From Chloroflexota bacterium (lineage in GTDB: Bacteria; Chloroflexota; Anaerolineae; Anaerolineales; UBA4823): a stretch of DNA of 31,395 bases. Below, piece after piece: positions 31,279-31,395 of this stretch. The notes beneath the pieces are model-generated. The model was not told the DNA's origin, did not search any database, and saw only the letters and a program-made list of their open reading frames with translations. A program made the position numbers and the translations under genes. The stretch covers positions 1 to 31,395 of the forward strand of contig JAAZNS010000318.1 in the NCBI GenBank assembly GCA_012798185.1. The letters run 5' to 3'. Within the stretch, counting starts at the first letter, position 1, and each line of letters starts with the position of its first letter.

Positions 31279-31395
31279 TTGTCACGCTTTAGAATTCCTT
31301 TTAAGTACCAACTTATGATCCCGATGGTTTTAATCATGGGAGCTGTCCTGATTTTCCCATTGGCATATTCCTTTGTTATTTCACTTCAGGATTAC
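31279..31395 (+). CDS. Sugar ABC importer permease, MalF/UgpA-type (3' cut by window edge)
   Basis: The first 39 codons of a permease run to the end of the window. TTG 31279 gives an N-terminus with a basic stretch (SRFRIPFKYQ) and then a first membrane segment (LMIPMVLIMGAVLIFPLAYSF-like) ending in VISLQDY, the classic start of MalF/UgpA-type subunits (P-L-x-x-S-F). GAGG lies eight bases upstream. An ATG at 31315 is in frame but would cut the membrane segment. It follows the binding-protein gene and its hairpin and should be part of the same importer. Confidence 0.75.
   Translation, partial: MSRFRIPFKYQLMIPMVLIMGAVLIFPLAYSFVISLQDY

Overview
The window looks like chromosomal DNA of an anaerobic, monoderm-like bacterium, most probably a Chloroflexota (Anaerolineae-type) genome; this is inference from gene content. 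It carries four MttB-superfamily corrinoid methyltransferases, peptide-type and sugar-type ABC importers with Thr/Ala/Glu/Pro-rich lipoprotein linkers, a secreted CAP protein ending in a 'FLPLV' motif, and dispersed 'GAGCGAAGCGAAG' repeats. No rRNA, tRNA, CRISPR array, phage gene or transposase gene was seen. The base composition is mixed, with AT-rich intergenic stretches.

Layout. 1-7.4 kb is a mixed housekeeping region: a DUF3267 zincin-like membrane protein (cut by the window edge), a small LuxR-type regulator divergent from a stand-alone MetH-activation-domain protein, a HAD phosphatase, a SIS-domain sugar-phosphate isomerase/deaminase, a leftward block (DMT exporter, LOG protein, Cys-rich hypothetical, small membrane protein), then an isochorismatase-family hydrolase overlapping a YkgJ-type Cys cluster protein. 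7.4-20.2 kb is the most distinctive part: two ABC ATPases (DppD/DppF type) point right, and facing them is a long leftward array of MttB4, MttB3, solute-binding lipoprotein, two permeases, MttB2 and MttB1. Together these make one complete peptide/nickel-type importer plus four non-pyrrolysine MttB homologues. A reasonable reading is import and corrinoid-dependent demethylation of methylated (quaternary) amines, but no corrinoid protein or methyl-acceptor transferase for it lies in the window.

20.2-22.1 kb holds an AT-rich gap and a secreted CAP/BACON-like protein. From 22.2 kb to the end is a rightward sugar/polyol-type locus: DeoR regulator with a strong promoter and direct-repeat operator, BtpA-family TIM barrel, FGGY kinase, SDR dehydrogenase, UroD/MtaA-like protein, two paralogous family-1 solute-binding lipoproteins, and the start of a MalF/UgpA-type permease running out of the window. 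The expected job is uptake, oxidation and phosphorylation of a sugar or polyol, with the UroD-like gene hinting at a methylated substrate.

The observations most worth a second look are the split MttB/ABC cluster, a Gly-to-Val change in the Walker A motif of the DppF-like ATPase, a 104-bp identical tract between the two sugar-binding lipoprotein genes (gene conversion), interlocked divergent promoters around a perfect palindrome at about 1.0 kb, and a family of non-coding elements with terminal inverted repeats, one of which supplies the end of the MttB2 reading frame.
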